A DNA stretch of 64,000 nucleotides, from positions 124,001 to 188,000 of the forward strand of contig QWDQ01000013.1 in the NCBI GenBank assembly GCA_003868215.1. Direction: 5' to 3'. Positions 1 to 11,819 of the stretch are shown here, one piece after another; position 1 is the stretch's first letter, and every line of letters starts with the position of its first letter. The notes beneath the pieces are model-generated. The model ran no database searches, was not told the origin of the DNA, and was given only the letters and a program-made list of their open reading frames with translations. The position numbers and the translations under genes were made by a program. The DNA is from Pseudophaeomoniella oleicola (Eukaryota; Ascomycota; Eurotiomycetes; Phaeomoniellales; Phaeomoniellaceae).

Positions 1-3000
1 GCAGTTCCCAGAAGCGGATCTGTGTACTGAACAAATAGAAAACGTTGCAATATGGTAGATTATGCAACACTTCCCAGCATATGCCAAGCTGATCAGTGGC
101 AGAGGGGGAAGTGATCACCCGTGATTCATGCTTGCTGATGGTGGTGAGAGTGGTGGGTACAACAGTCGCTGACTCATAAGGGAATAAAATCCGCCTATGT
201 GAAGAGTAAGCCAGATAGGATGGTGATTGCATGCTGCAAAGGCCACGTTACATTGCAGCGACAAAGGAAAGGCAAATGACCAGAGAGGTCTGAAGGAAGC
301 GGAACGCGACACGGCCTAACAAGCAATGGCTGCACTGCATTGCATTGCAGTTTGCATAAAAGGTATGTAGGCGATGAACACAGCCAGTGAGCCAGGTAGG
401 CAGACATGAGAGGATTGCCGGAGGAACAAGAGTTTCAAAGGACACGGTACTCTGATACTAGAGAAAGGGAGACGGCAGGCAACAAGGAAGATCAGACAGG
501 CCGGCAGACATAGAGATATGGGTGTGCAGAATGGCAAACATGCTTGATAGGTAGGCAGCAGCTCCCGACCATGGTCGACACTGAGGACTGAGGACAACGT
601 GTCAATCACCAGCACCAAAAGTTGCGTGAGACTTGATACATCCAGCAGTACCTCGTACAGGACACATTGATTGATCAGGTATGGGAATACTTGATAGTCC
701 TTCCGACTCGACTCACTCCCATCAGCGAGCAGGTCGGCAGATCCTGGTTCGTGATGACCTGGTCGGCTATATCAACTTTTGTTATTAATAAAATTACGGC
801 TACTGTATTGATACTCGCAGTAGCAGATCAGAGTGATACGACATCGGGCTGTTGTCCGGATCTTCGAGTCCAAGGGGAAGTTTTGGACTGTCAACCACTC
901 ACGACCATTCTGTCATCACTACCCAGGTTCCATCGGGGGGGGGGGATTAATAGTATGTTAAACTGTGTCGAATGAGTCGTGGCCGTCTATTTTGAGCATT
1001 GTAGCTGTACCTGAATCGACTTTAAATTGATATACGAAGCGCCGAGATAAGGTGGCGCCTCTCCAGGTGCGACGGACAACATTCTAGAAGGGCTAGAAGG
1101 GCCAGAAGGGGGCGAGATGACATGAGATTTGTGCCTCATGGAGTTTGATGAATTGGGCTGAAATGGATTTTCCAGAAGCTTGAGTGTTGTTGTTTCATTC
1201 AATAGTTTGCGCCTAGAAGAAGTCCAGCGGCGAAGCCTAGAGTTAGGGTGTACTACGGTATGTTGGTCTGACAGTGGCGTTATTTGATTAGTGGTATTCA
1301 TACCTATTGAATGTTAGTCCCTGTGCACAAACCAACCGTGTTCTCTAGCTTAAAGCTGGTACAGATTGTTGTTTTTATTTTATTTTTATCGTTACGAGGC
1401 AACAATCAGACGCCTACACCTGCCACACAGGTCCTTGCGGAGTAACTCAGCTCAAGAGTGAAAGACTGTATGAAATTAGCTGGTAACACAGTATTTGCTA
1501 TATAGGTAGAAATACCATGCAAATAAGGATGAAGGCTAGCTGGGATAATCCTGGTCAAGTGAGCGTTGACAAGGATGCCATGCGAGCGAATGATAATTAA
1601 CAGTAGGGCTGCCCAGAAGAGGGGTCGAGGGGTTCGGGGGGTTAGGTTTGCGTATTGTTCGGTACTACGTATCATGTTAGGTAAAATAGAAAAAAGAGAA
1701 TCTTCTACGCGTCTTCTGGAAGGTGAGGAATATTCGAATTGTGGTTCCATGGGCAAGGCGAATCAGGTGGACCCAACTAGTGATGATTAACGAGGCGCCC
1801 CTGTGGCCCCCTCTTGCCCCCCTAAGAGAGGTACCTTCGAGACCTATCTAGGTACCTACTACTACGTATAACCCACCAAACAGCGGGCCATCGTCATAAT
1901 GCGTTATCAATCAACCCTCCCTTCCTCGCCTTTCTGCTCGCGCCCCGACGCCCTTTCGCTTTCGCTTCCTTTTCCTTCGGTTACTGCTCCATTTCATCCG
2001 CCCTGTGCGACTGATGAACCCGCCATTAGCAGCTAAAGAGATAAGTAAAAATGTCAATAGTGTCAGCTTTTACGTAGCACCAATTACCTGAGATAGCTTC
2101 AAAGCTCGTCAAGTAGGTAGGCTGGATTGTTGACTACCTCTATCCAATCTCTTTCGCCTTTAACTAGGTATTTCTACCACCCTATCACTAATTACTACCT
2201 ACTACGTATCACTAAGCACTGTACCTACTCCTACCTTAGGTACCTTAAGAGAGCCTAACTTTCTGCAACGAGGCATACGCCAAGAGTGTATCATAGTAAT
2301 TACCTTGGATCACTGCTAACTTACCGTCTCAGTAGTACACGAGAATTCCCCATTCCCCAATTCACATTCGCATTCCCATTCCCCTCTCCATCACACCCTC
2401 TTTATCATTCTTTTTCTGCCTCACTTTCCACCCAATCGTATTCGTCTCATCTTCTTGGGTGCTATGCATTTCCAAATTGAAAAGCGTGAATAAATTCTAT
2501 GTCAGAAAAAGAATTCACCCTGTCTTCTACTCTGTGGACTATACGACGAGACGACGACGACCACCACCACCATCAAACACAATCACCGAGCCACAGCCAC
2601 AGGAAAAGGGCCGGGGCCCACACCGAATGTTAATCATCGCCCCTCCGACCGTCTCCATCCCCAAAGCGACTCAAAGTGTCAGTCAGATCCACCAGCACGA
2701 CTGGCTCGCTGGTTCCGGACATTCGAGTAGCAGTCGTCCAACGCCAGACCAACGCTTGACTCTATTCGCAATACTCAAGATTGCTCTTTCCAACACGATC
2801 CTGCTATTTCTACCGCTACGTAGTACGTAGGCGAAAAACCTTGTTCATAGAGAAAAGTGAAGCTAAATCTTGGGTTGCGCTGCTTGGGCTGGCAGGCTCA
2901 TCCTAGCCTGTCTCTTACTCATCCACCGGCTAGTTGCTGTTTCAGTACGTACGCAGACGAAAGGGAATTAAAGAAGACACATCGCGCAACTTTCTCAGCC

Positions 3001-3592
3001 TTCTTCTGCTGACTGGCTTGCTTCGTTGGGAAAGAAAGATCAATTTCCTTACACGCCTCAAACCAATCCTCAGGATTCCATGCGAGAGAGGAGCCGCATC
3101 GATTATCCTTCCCTCAAGACCTGCAAGACGACGGCCGTTGCTAAACTTATCGAACGCCAGCCCTCCTTATCAAAAGCAGAAGAAGATCACGATTGCATTC
3201 GTTTAGCTTTAGACTTTGGGCTGAGATCTGCAAGGCGACTCTTCCTCCACATTCAACCTTCCCTTACGTTAACGCAAACGTATTACCATTATCGACACTA
3301 CTCACTTCTCTTGCACTCAAAATACTGGATCCGTGGTGAAAAGTGCTGATGACCTTTGTTTGGGGTGTCACTCTTCACATACTTACTCAAAGCTTCTTTC
3401 CTACACTCTCTTAATCATCATCATCGCAACAATTGATCATTCTCTCAACTGAGACTGTACGCTCTTTGCGACATTCAGATACATCGCCAAAAACTTCACG
3501 CACCACATACTACCTCGGGGAGCCAACTCGATTGCCAGTTACGATTGCCGTCAAGCTGGCTGCGATATCAATAACATTGTCCATTCCGTAGG
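1..3592. other. Long non-coding region upstream of the RGS gene
   Basis: I see no supportable gene in this 3.6 kb. The open frames are short, overlap on both strands and show no recognisable domain. A run of about ten G lies near 936-946. From about 1830 to 2260 and at 2818-2830 the DNA is rich in short palindromic words of the AGGTACCT, CCTAGG and TACGTA types, which recur elsewhere in the window. From about 2340 to 3560 the plus strand is pyrimidine-rich, as in fungal promoters and 5' leaders, so part of this is probably the leader of the next gene. An unrecognised upstream exon cannot be excluded. Confidence 0.5.
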
Positions 3593-4792
3593 TTGGGACA
3601 TGTCATGAAGTGGGAGAGCTGTCGACAGTCGCGAGGGGAACATCATTTTCTGAAGTACGCAATGCTACGGTGGAAAGCATCACACAACGCGAATTCACAC
3701 TCGAAGCCACCGCTTACTCCCGACCCTTCACCACAGACTTCTCCAGTAGTATCGGTCTGGGATTCAGACGACGACACAGTCATGTCTGGCGAAGAATATA
3801 TACAGATCAGGCCAAAGAGCATATCTTCTTCTCGGGAGGGCGGTTCACCGTCCAGCACGCCTCTCCTAGTCGATGTCTTGAATAATATCTCTGCACCGCC
3901 ATATACCTTAAGCGCTTTCACAGCCTTCTTGTCACAAAATCATTGTTTAGAGACCTTGGAGTTTGTTATGGCAGCACGAAGGTATCAGGAGAAGTATGAC
4001 TCAATCATACCGACTTGGACAGGCATGGGGACCCCCACGTTTGACGTACCTGAAGTACGTGAATTGCAGATGGACTGGAGGAGGCTGATCGACACGTTCC
4101 TCTCCCCCGGTGCACCTCGCGAGATCAATCTGCCATCTATAGAAAGAGATGCACTACTTCGTGCTCCGTACACTGTACGGCCGCCACCTCCTGAAGGTTT
4201 AGAACCAGCAGTCAAACGCATGCACGACCTCATGCAAGAATCGATATGGATGCCGTTTCTACATCATCAGGCACCCAAAGCTCCTCTCATCCAGACCTAT
4301 GATGCTTCTCCTGTACCAAGTCCCAAGAATGATATGATGGATCTCTCGAGAGATGAGAGGCAGCATCTTAACACTGGTGCTCGGAAAGGGCATTCTCCCT
4401 CTTCGAGCTCTGACTTCACCGCTCCCCGTTCCCCAATCTATTCCTACGGTCGACCCCTCTCTACTCTGACAACCGCTCTTTCGAAGCCAACCTCGGGCGG
4501 TGGCAAGATTACCCACCAGATCAGTCACACCTCAGCAGGCAGCTCGATACGAGAGTACGCGCTGACGGATGATTCCGGGAGTTCGCCAACCTCTGGTCAA
4601 AGCGATGTAGATCTCATGACCCCTCCGACAACACCACCGTCAAGCGACCTTGGGATGGGACCGCATCATCATAGCCACAAGTCGCGGACGGACAGTGGTG
4701 CATGGAAACGGATGGGTGCCAAGCTTCATTGGCCAAGGAAGAAGAGCGTAGGGACACTCAGACCTCAGACCTTACATGAGGAGTACGATTGA
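3593..4792 (+). CDS. RGS-domain protein (regulator of G-protein signalling family)
   Basis: Single-exon frame of 399 residues. Residues about 92-225 look like an RGS fold: a helix start (LVDVLNNISAPPYTL), then AFTAFLSQNHCLETLEF, MAARRYQEKYDSI, a central WRRLIDTFLSPGAPREINLP, and a closing PAVKRMHDLMQESIWMPFL. RGS domains speed GTP hydrolysis by G-alpha subunits and so damp receptor signalling. That role is family knowledge, and the G-alpha partner is unknown. The N-terminal part (residues 1-90) and the C-terminal half are Ser/Pro-rich and probably disordered, with a basic end (WKRMGAKLHWPRKKS). The start is uncertain: the Met at 3662 gives a cleaner N-terminus (MLRWKASHNANSHSK) than the one at 3593. 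I cannot assign it to a specific named Rgs class. Confidence 0.8.
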   Translation: MGHVMKWESCRQSRGEHHFLKYAMLRWKASHNANSHSKPPLTPDPSPQTSPVVSVWDSDDDTVMSGEEYIQIRPKSISSSREGGSPSSTPLLVDVLNNISAPPYTLSAFTAFLSQNHCLETLEFVMAARRYQEKYDSIIPTWTGMGTPTFDVPEVRELQMDWRRLIDTFLSPGAPREINLPSIERDALLRAPYTVRPPPPEGLEPAVKRMHDLMQESIWMPFLHHQAPKAPLIQTYDASPVPSPKNDMMDLSRDERQHLNTGARKGHSPSSSSDFTAPRSPIYSYGRPLSTLTTALSKPTSGGGKITHQISHTSAGSSIREYALTDDSGSSPTSGQSDVDLMTPPTTPPSSDLGMGPHHHSHKSRTDSGAWKRMGAKLHWPRKKSVGTLRPQTLHEEYD

Positions 4793-7771
4793 TGTCTATC
4801 GTCATTATCAACACGAATCACGTCCTCTTAGCAACTTCAGAACTTATCTGTGTCAAAGTACACGGAGAGAAAATGATACCCGGCAATTTGATCAACCTCA
4901 TCAACACTGCATCGATCAACCTCATCAACGATGCGGTGTTGTCCACCATACATAACACTTGCCGACTTTGATGTCGGATCAACATGCATATGGGACTGCG
5001 CGAATGGGACTTCGCTCATCATCAACAACCCTGTCAGAACTTTTGCGAACTTTCATCACCACTTTTTCGAGCCTGTTTTATTTGGATACCAATTGGTTTC
5101 TTTTTGTGGATTTTAGCAGACACGACGGACACGACATTACTATATAGGCGTTTGGAGAAAGTTGAACCTCATCAACCTGCAATCAAACAGATGTGAGGTT
5201 TTGTTGGTTTATTGCTGTTTAGACATGACCAACTTTGTTGGCCAATTTTGGGGTTCATTGTCTGAGGGCGGGATGGGTACGTGCCCTGGACAAGATGATG
5301 TGTTTGTGCACAGGGATAGTCGCCATGCCATGCCTATCCAGATTATGTAAATACAAGATCAAGGCCAGCATAATGCAAACAGAGATCTATCGTCTACATT
5401 GTTTTCCCTCAAGTGAACTGCATGAGCTGCTGCATCTCCAGGGTCTGCCCAGAGTTCCGTTCCGCCAAATGTACATACTACGTAGTATTGCCTGTTCCAT
5501 CATCTTGATACTTTTCACGTCCTCAGTATGCACCAATATTCAGTTATAGCATAAATCGCATTGAGCTAGTCTTCAATGATGGACTTCCCTTTCCGGTGTT
5601 CTCCACCAAACCTTCCGGTTCTCTCAACCCACCGGAATCTTTCTTCGTCGACATTTCCAAGGTTCTCCCAGTACGGTCTAGAGCCATTTCGCCATTTCGC
5701 TATTGAGCCATTTCGCCTGGGGTTTTGATGATGAGACTTGGCCTTGCACAATGTATCTGTCGTTGCATCGACTTGTGAGTAGAAAGAGGGGATGCTGCGT
5801 GACACCCCTCGATGGACGCCATGAGTTACTTCAGTGATGAACCATCACTAAACCGGTTCTACCTAAGGCGCTCCGAGTGCTCAACCACCCTGATGTATGG
5901 TTTACTGTTATACCTTTACCATCTCAGTCTCTGGCTTGGTATACTACCCTCTTCTTCTCAGGTGACGGCGCTGCAATTGCATCTATGAGACATCCACAGT
6001 TAGGTTCTGAAACACCTTCCTGCCGTTCTCCTCGGTGCTCGTGTGGATCACTCTCAAGTATCAGTGTCACACAAATACCTCTCTCAGCACAATATCCGAC
6101 CAATCCACTGTTGGCTACTCCTGATGTTTTCCCAGTGGTCTTGGACCATGACTCCATTGAGAGTTGGCTCCCTACATTACAGACTACCAGCCTTGTATCT
6201 CTGCTCCCGAGCAACGGCTTCCGTTCCTGCTGAAGACTACCCCTCTTATGACATCTTCGTGAAAGGCAGATTGGTCTAGACCACCTTCCTCCAAGAACAT
6301 CCTTATAGGGCCTAGCCACTATAACCTTTCGTCCAACAGAGTTCGCAATGGATCCAACTCAAAGCCCCTTCAACGCAATGGCCTTGCCTTCGAGGAACAC
6401 AATAGAGACCTGTTCCAGCTCTTCGCTCACCGAAGATGGCATCCGGATGAAGAGACGTCCATGTCTGATCCGTTCAGTTTCCGTTTCTCTTCGAACGCGA
6501 ACATAGCCCGTAGGAATTGATGACTCTGCGTGTGTTGAATTCTAGACCGCCAAGTCCGTTCAACCAGCAAGTCCTGGGTATTCCGATATCTGCTGCCAGA
6601 AGACACTGTTGCTATTGTGTAGCTGGTCTAGCTTTCAGGAACCACCGTGCTATCCTGAGCGTTACCATGGCTTCTCAGCCATCTCAGCTTGAAATATGAG
6701 GTAGACCACTACCACCCACATCTCCCACGACGCATACCCCTTTGCCTCCTTTTTCTCTTTACCAAACGGAGCCTGAGGGCATGGGATGGGCAAACTGGCA
6801 ACTCCAATACCCTCTACTATCCCACTCCAAGTCTGCCAGCATGCTTACTCTCTACGACATGCTTACGTTCACGATCCAACCTCCAGGTTCTTTTCCCAGC
6901 CTCTGGTTGTTTGTCCTGTACATATCTATTTCAATTACCTACATAACTATACTTAGTATCCTACAAATCCGCTGAGCCAAAACAACGCGCTCTCATTTCA
7001 CCGTTCCTTGCTCGAGACGTGTCGACGTTATATCCTCGATTCATCTCCTTCCTCTTGAACTACTTGGCCCCTCCCTTCCCGCATAAATCATCCAATTTCC
7101 ATCCCTTTCCAATTCCTTACCTCTTCAACTCAATTCCTTATTCTATACAGATAGCATCCATAAAAGAACGATGTGGAACTCCTCCTTTTCCTTCTTCCGT
7201 CCCCTTTTTTTACATTCACCACTCTTCCCGATCGCCTACGCCTGTTACCTGAGTCCCGACTAGAATGAGAGAACATGTGTACCTGCTTGCTTGCCTACCT
7301 ACGTACCCTCTTCTCAAGAAGGAAAAGAGAAGGAAGAAAAGGGGTTTTCAGACTAGGCCAGTGTTTGATAGACGTGGGGATCAACAGGAAGGACGGAAAT
7401 AGGGATGCTTTTGCGGGTTTTTATTGTGGGTGGATGGGTGGGTGAAGAGCGGACATCATGACGATGATTGTAAGATTACGATAGGCTATATAGAATCGAT
7501 GGTTTGCGAAAGGTTTTTGGATTGTGTTGTACATGATAGTTATGCACATACGTACATAGTGCATGCGTACGCACAGTGAGAAAAGTGTCATATCTCATCG
7601 TTCATCTTTTGGTTTGGTGGGCAGTTACCGACAGCGAGTACTCATGTAGGCACTAAACCCACGACTCTCTTGTCCCCATCAGAAAAGGTCATGGAGTATC
7701 CCATCTGCTCATCTGATACCCTTCATAACATCGCTTTCAGAGTCTAAAAGGCCCTGTGTCTTTTTCTTTGC
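4793..7771. other. Non-coding region between the RGS gene and the p24 gene
   Basis: No supportable gene in 3 kb. Contents seen: a 16-bp direct repeat GATCAACCTCATCAAC at 4890-4905 and 4914-4929 just after the RGS stop; a 13-bp direct repeat GAGCCATTTCGCC at 5681-5693 and 5705-5717; and a palindromic TACTACGTAGTA word near 5470. An ATG at 6349 opens about 50 codons ending in a stop, but it has no recognisable features and I did not call it. From about 6700 to 7250 the plus strand is pyrimidine-rich. Confidence 0.5.
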
Positions 7772-8819
7772 TCATGTCAACTTCTGTTTGATGAAGAACG
7801 CTCGGAGATGGCTTAATTGCCAGGCGCAGGTTACTCCAAGGACGCCCAGTTGAATCAGAGTCCAACGGACGACTCGGGCGTTGGTCGCTTCGGATTGATC
7901 TCGGAATTCGGCTTCACGTTCCTGGTTATGGAGGTCAGATAACTTGAGAGTAGAAGCGGTACTCGGGACAGATATGTTTGACAGGCACCATATAGGAATC
8001 ATGGGAGGACGAGAATGCCACAGAAAGGGTCTTAGAAGCCCGCTAGAAGGAAATATGAGCGAACTTACTCTTTGGAACATTTGCTCCCTTCTGATATCCG
8101 TCAACCTTCCATTTAGCTCCCGAATTTTGGTGGTAAGATCATCGAGCTTTCCCTTGTCCTCACTCTCGATCTTGCTGGTCTCACCAATAGCAAGATCCAG
8201 GGTCAACCTAATACCACCAGGGAACCCCCCGTTGCCGGAAGAGAACCATCCAGCACCTTGGCTCGCAGCACCCGTAGCAGTGAAACATATCCGATGAAGA
8301 CCGCTGTCTGCGGCTGTGAATGTGAACTTGCTGTACCATTCATCTGCCGACTTCGATGCGTCGTACGAAGCTGTCTGAGAAACAACTCGGTGATCATTGT
8401 CAAATGTCTCTTCGACAGTCAAAAGTGTTCCAAGGTCGGTCGTAGGAGCGAATTTCTGCGACTGGCTTGAATAGGCTTCAAATCTGTAATTTCCTGTCCG
8501 GACAGTGAGATTAGTTACAGCTTTCGATGAGAGTAAGGTCGCAACTCTAGATATCTCATCTTTCAAGAACTACATAAATCTGAAGTAGTGCAGAAACAGG
8601 CATTCCATGACACAAAGAACCACACACGGATTGAGCGCGAGAAGAGAATGCACACTTACCGACAATCAACGTATCCTTGGGAAGCTCCTCGTAGAAGCAT
8701 TTTGGTGTTTGACCGTCAAGATAGAAGAATAACGCGTCTGCAGGAACGACGAGCGCAATGAGAAAAATAGATAAGATGCTTAAGGCAATACCACTGGATC
8801 GCGATCTTGAAGGAGCCAT
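7772..8819 (-). CDS. p24 family cargo receptor (Erp1/TMED-alpha type)
   Basis: Three exons on the minus strand, 8819-8660, 8493-8069 and 7921-7772, give 244 residues with GT-AG introns of 166 and 147 nt. The protein has a signal peptide (about residues 1-29, ending VPADA), a lumenal GOLD domain with the expected Cys pair (C41 in PKCFYEEL, C123 in HRICFTA), and the conserved TVEETFDNDHRVV block. A coiled coil follows (SEDKGKLDDLTTKIRELNGRL), then the EREAEFRDQSEATNARVV segment, one membrane span (WTLIQLGVLGVTCAWQL) and a short cytosolic tail, FFIKQKLT. p24 proteins cycle between ER and Golgi in COPII and COPI vesicles and help select cargo. The FF and lysines of the tail fit coat binding. It is divergent from SWC4, 386 bp away. 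Which yeast Erp it matches one-to-one is not certain. Confidence 0.9.
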
Positions 8820-9205
8820 GCTGTATATTGACGACGAAGAACACGTCCTGATCGTCGGTTACTCGTCGCGTGGGCTTAGGGGGAACATGTAAACTGTTCA
8901 TTCAAACAATCTGGGGGAACGGATGATCTCCAATTTTTGGCGGCACTCCCGCGGCGAACCATGCATCAATCGCGACGAAGGACAATTTGTTCAGGAAACA
9001 TCAACTCACAAAACACAACATCGGTCGAACTTGTTATCGTTGATCCATCCTAGTCGCATACCCTGAACCCTTTCAATGTTCACAGGCAGGTATGGACACT
9101 AAGACAGTCGGACGCGACCACGACTAAGTGAACCAAACTACACCCTCGATTAGTCGTCCACCTTCGCCGACTTCTTTTGGCCTTTAGAGAATCAGTGCGA
9201 CCATC
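8820..9205. promoter_or_regulatory. Shared divergent promoter, p24 gene / SWC4
   Basis: 386 bp separate the two start codons, which point away from each other, so both promoters must lie here or overlap the 5' leaders. I see no clear TATA element. Confidence 0.5.
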
Positions 9206-11533
9206 ATGGCAGGCGTATCAGATATACGGGACATTATGGAGCTTTCAGCTCCCACTGATGCGCCCAGACCTGCGAAACGAGTCCAGCAAGCAGCACCAGC
9301 TCCACGACTCACAGGCATATCGAGAGAGGTTTACGCTCTTATGGGTGATCGCGCACCCCCAATACCTCTCGCTGAACAAAAATACAAGTCCAAACCGAAA
9401 TATCAGCAGAAAGATTTCAAGCCGAGAAGGTGGGAACAGCGCGCTTTTGTAAATGGAGCAAGGAAAGATGGGCTTGTTCTACGACATTGGAAGCTGAGCA
9501 ATCCTGTCGCGAGTGGCGAGACGATACCACTTGATGTGGCTGGAGATAATGCACCAGCGGGTGAAGAAGTCGGTGGCATGGTGGTCAAAAGTACTGCTGA
9601 TGGGATGCAAACCACTGTTCGCTATTCGGACGAGTTTCCTATGGAAAAGTTCAATGTGAAAGTTGAGGTACCGAAATATACGGATGAACAATACGAGCAG
9701 CATCTCAAATCAGATGCTTGGACAAAGGCAGAGACTGACTACCTTATGGAATTGTGTCGAGATTACGATCTGAGATGGTTCGTCATTACAGATAGGTGGA
9801 ATTTCGACACAGAAGAAGGCCTAGACGAGGATAGAAACCAGTCATCAGGTGATGCCATGGCTGTAGATGGCTCTTCGACCATCCAAGAATCTAAGAAACC
9901 GAAGTGGCCGCCATCAAGGACCATGGAACAACTGAAGTCACGTTACTATACCGTTGCTGCTGCAATGTTAGCCGTTCATCGTCCGCCACATGACATGCTA
10001 CCGTCTGAATATGCGCTCTGGGAGAGGATGCAGAAGTTTGACGCTAATATGGAGACTCAGAGAAAGAAACTTGCCGAGGCTTTGTTTTCTCGTTCAGAAG
10101 ATGAAGCAACGGAAGAAAGACTGCTGTTGGCTGAACTGAAGAGAATCGTTGACGCTGAAGATCAATTCCTGGCCGAACGAAGAGATATCTACAACCGACT
10201 AGAGTCAGTTCCTAGTCATAGGAGAGAAGGTGACCAAAGCAATTACTCCAGCTCTGCACATCTTTCCGCGCTTCTGCAGAATCTATTGGCGAAGGAGAAA
10301 AGAGGAAAGATTATCCGGGCACCTGAATCTGCTGCAGCCGGAAACGCAACCCAAGCACCCGCTGAGCCACAAAGAACTCAATCGTGGGAGAAAGGCAGTC
10401 ATCCAAACCAATACACGCGCCGTAATACCCTTACTGAAGACGGTGAACAAGCTCCTCAGAAGAAAGGCCAAGCGGCAACAAATATACGCAAGCTTAGTCC
10501 TGCAGAGGAAGCCAAGTTCGGTGTTTCACATCATGATCGTCTGACGTCGGGTGTCAGCTTTAGGTACGAAAAGGTCGTTAAGATGTCACAGGGAAAGAGT
10601 CAAGCACAGACAGCAAAATTGCAAAGTGCTCTAACAGAGCTACGAATACCACCAAGGTTACTGATGCCTACTGAAAAGGTCTGCCGAGAGTTCGAGCGCT
10701 TGATTAGTAAAGTAAACCTATTGCTTGATGTCAGAAAGCTTCGGGAGAAGGTGAAGAGCGAAGTGGATGTGCTTGAAGAAGCCAGGAGGATACGACTTGG
10801 AATACCCAAAGAACCGGCTGAAGGCGGGGATACTATGGATTTGGACAAGAAAAATGGCACCGTAGGCGAGCCAGCATCAATAGAGAGCAAGAATGCGGAA
10901 GCTACAACAAATGGCGAAGCCAGTAACCCTGGAGATGAGGACCTCAAGACAGAGACCGTATCTGAAAAGGACAAGCCGTCCGCCAAATTGGATGGAGAGA
11001 ATTCCGCCACGGGAGAAACAGCAGAAGATGAGGTTGAAGAAAGCAAGGTTGATCTTGACGAAGAAGAGAATGCTGAAGAGGATGGCTCCGAGGCAGAAGC
11101 GGCAGAAGCTGAGGATGAAGATCAAGAGGAACAAGATGAAGATGAAGGGCAATCAGAGGATGACGAAGGAGAAGAAGGGCTTGAGGAAGACTTGGATGCC
11201 GAGGAACCAGATATTGATATCAATCTCGGAGAGGACAATGACGAAGATGAAGACATTGATAACGCCGAGGACGATATTGAGCTTGAGGACCAGGAATCGG
11301 ATGAAGAAGATGATATGCAGGAAAAAGGCGGTAGTGATAATGAAGAGGAAGAGGATCAAGCGGAAGCAGAGAAAGAAGGCCAGAGCGAGGAGAGCGGCGG
11401 TGAAGCGGAGGAACCGTCTGGTCCTCCATCTGTGGCTACCAGAGCTCACAAACGAAGTGCAAGCGTCCTCAGTGAGGGCAGTCGAGCTGGGAGCAACCGG
11501 AGTGGTACAGGTCGTAAACGAAGTCGCAAGTAA
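9206..11533 (+). CDS. SWC4: SWR1-complex protein 4 (Swc4/DMAP1 homologue)
   Basis: Uninterrupted frame of 775 residues. It starts MAGVSDIRDIMEL, the usual N-terminus of Swc4/DMAP1 proteins. Residues about 157-255 contain the SANT-like domain (YTDEQYEQHL, DAWTKAETDYLMEL, LRWFVITDRW, then MEQLKSRYYTVAAAML). Residues about 430-540 carry the conserved DMAP1 C-terminal block (KLSPAEEAKFGVSHHDRLTSG, then LPIP-like LRIPPRLLMPT, then a helical VNLLLDVRKLREKV). Swc4 is a subunit shared by the SWR1 remodeller, which deposits H2A.Z, and the NuA4 acetyltransferase. It acts in the nucleus. After residue about 545 there is an unusually long Asp/Glu-rich tail of roughly 190 residues, then a basic Ser/Arg end (SGTGRKRSRK). 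The tail is longer than in yeast Swc4 as I remember it. Gene identity is firm. Confidence 0.95.
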   Translation: MAGVSDIRDIMELSAPTDAPRPAKRVQQAAPAPRLTGISREVYALMGDRAPPIPLAEQKYKSKPKYQQKDFKPRRWEQRAFVNGARKDGLVLRHWKLSNPVASGETIPLDVAGDNAPAGEEVGGMVVKSTADGMQTTVRYSDEFPMEKFNVKVEVPKYTDEQYEQHLKSDAWTKAETDYLMELCRDYDLRWFVITDRWNFDTEEGLDEDRNQSSGDAMAVDGSSTIQESKKPKWPPSRTMEQLKSRYYTVAAAMLAVHRPPHDMLPSEYALWERMQKFDANMETQRKKLAEALFSRSEDEATEERLLLAELKRIVDAEDQFLAERRDIYNRLESVPSHRREGDQSNYSSSAHLSALLQNLLAKEKRGKIIRAPESAAAGNATQAPAEPQRTQSWEKGSHPNQYTRRNTLTEDGEQAPQKKGQAATNIRKLSPAEEAKFGVSHHDRLTSGVSFRYEKVVKMSQGKSQAQTAKLQSALTELRIPPRLLMPTEKVCREFERLISKVNLLLDVRKLREKVKSEVDVLEEARRIRLGIPKEPAEGGDTMDLDKKNGTVGEPASIESKNAEATTNGEASNPGDEDLKTETVSEKDKPSAKLDGENSATGETAEDEVEESKVDLDEEENAEEDGSEAEAAEAEDEDQEEQDEDEGQSEDDEGEEGLEEDLDAEEPDIDINLGEDNDEDEDIDNAEDDIELEDQESDEEDDMQEKGGSDNEEEEDQAEAEKEGQSEESGGEAEEPSGPPSVATRAHKRSASVLSEGSRAGSNRSGTGRKRSRK

Positions 11534-11819
11534 GTAGACTATGTATAAAAGCTTTACTTTTAGATACCGTAGGTAGTATGCTATGCCTACCTAGGTAGGT
11601 ACCTAGTCATCGAAAGGTTGTGTGCACGTGACAGCGTGGTTTCAATTAACGCGTTTGACACGGGTATGAACTTCCTACAACGCAAGTTGCTGTCTTATCG
11701 CTATATGGATGTCCTTCTGCCGACCAACCACAACCACTTCGCAGTTGGTTGTCAAGGTGGCTAACATATTTTGGACCCGGAGAGCTTTGCCTCTCTGCAA
11801 CTCTTACACGGTTTATAAA
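11534..11819 (+). promoter_or_regulatory. SWC4-PNK intergenic region with palindromes and a CACGTG box
   Basis: This short spacer holds a perfect 14-bp palindrome CCTACCTAGGTAGG at 11586-11599 and a CACGTGAC word at 11625-11632. CACGTG is bound by bHLH factors in fungi, but whether it works here is inference. TATAAA lies almost against the chosen PNK start (11813-11818), too close to act as a TATA box for it. Confidence 0.4.

Noticed and set aside
10893-11537. A 214-codon Lys/Arg/Met-rich plus-strand frame inside SWC4
   Set aside because: It is the +2-frame shadow of the GA-rich acidic tail.
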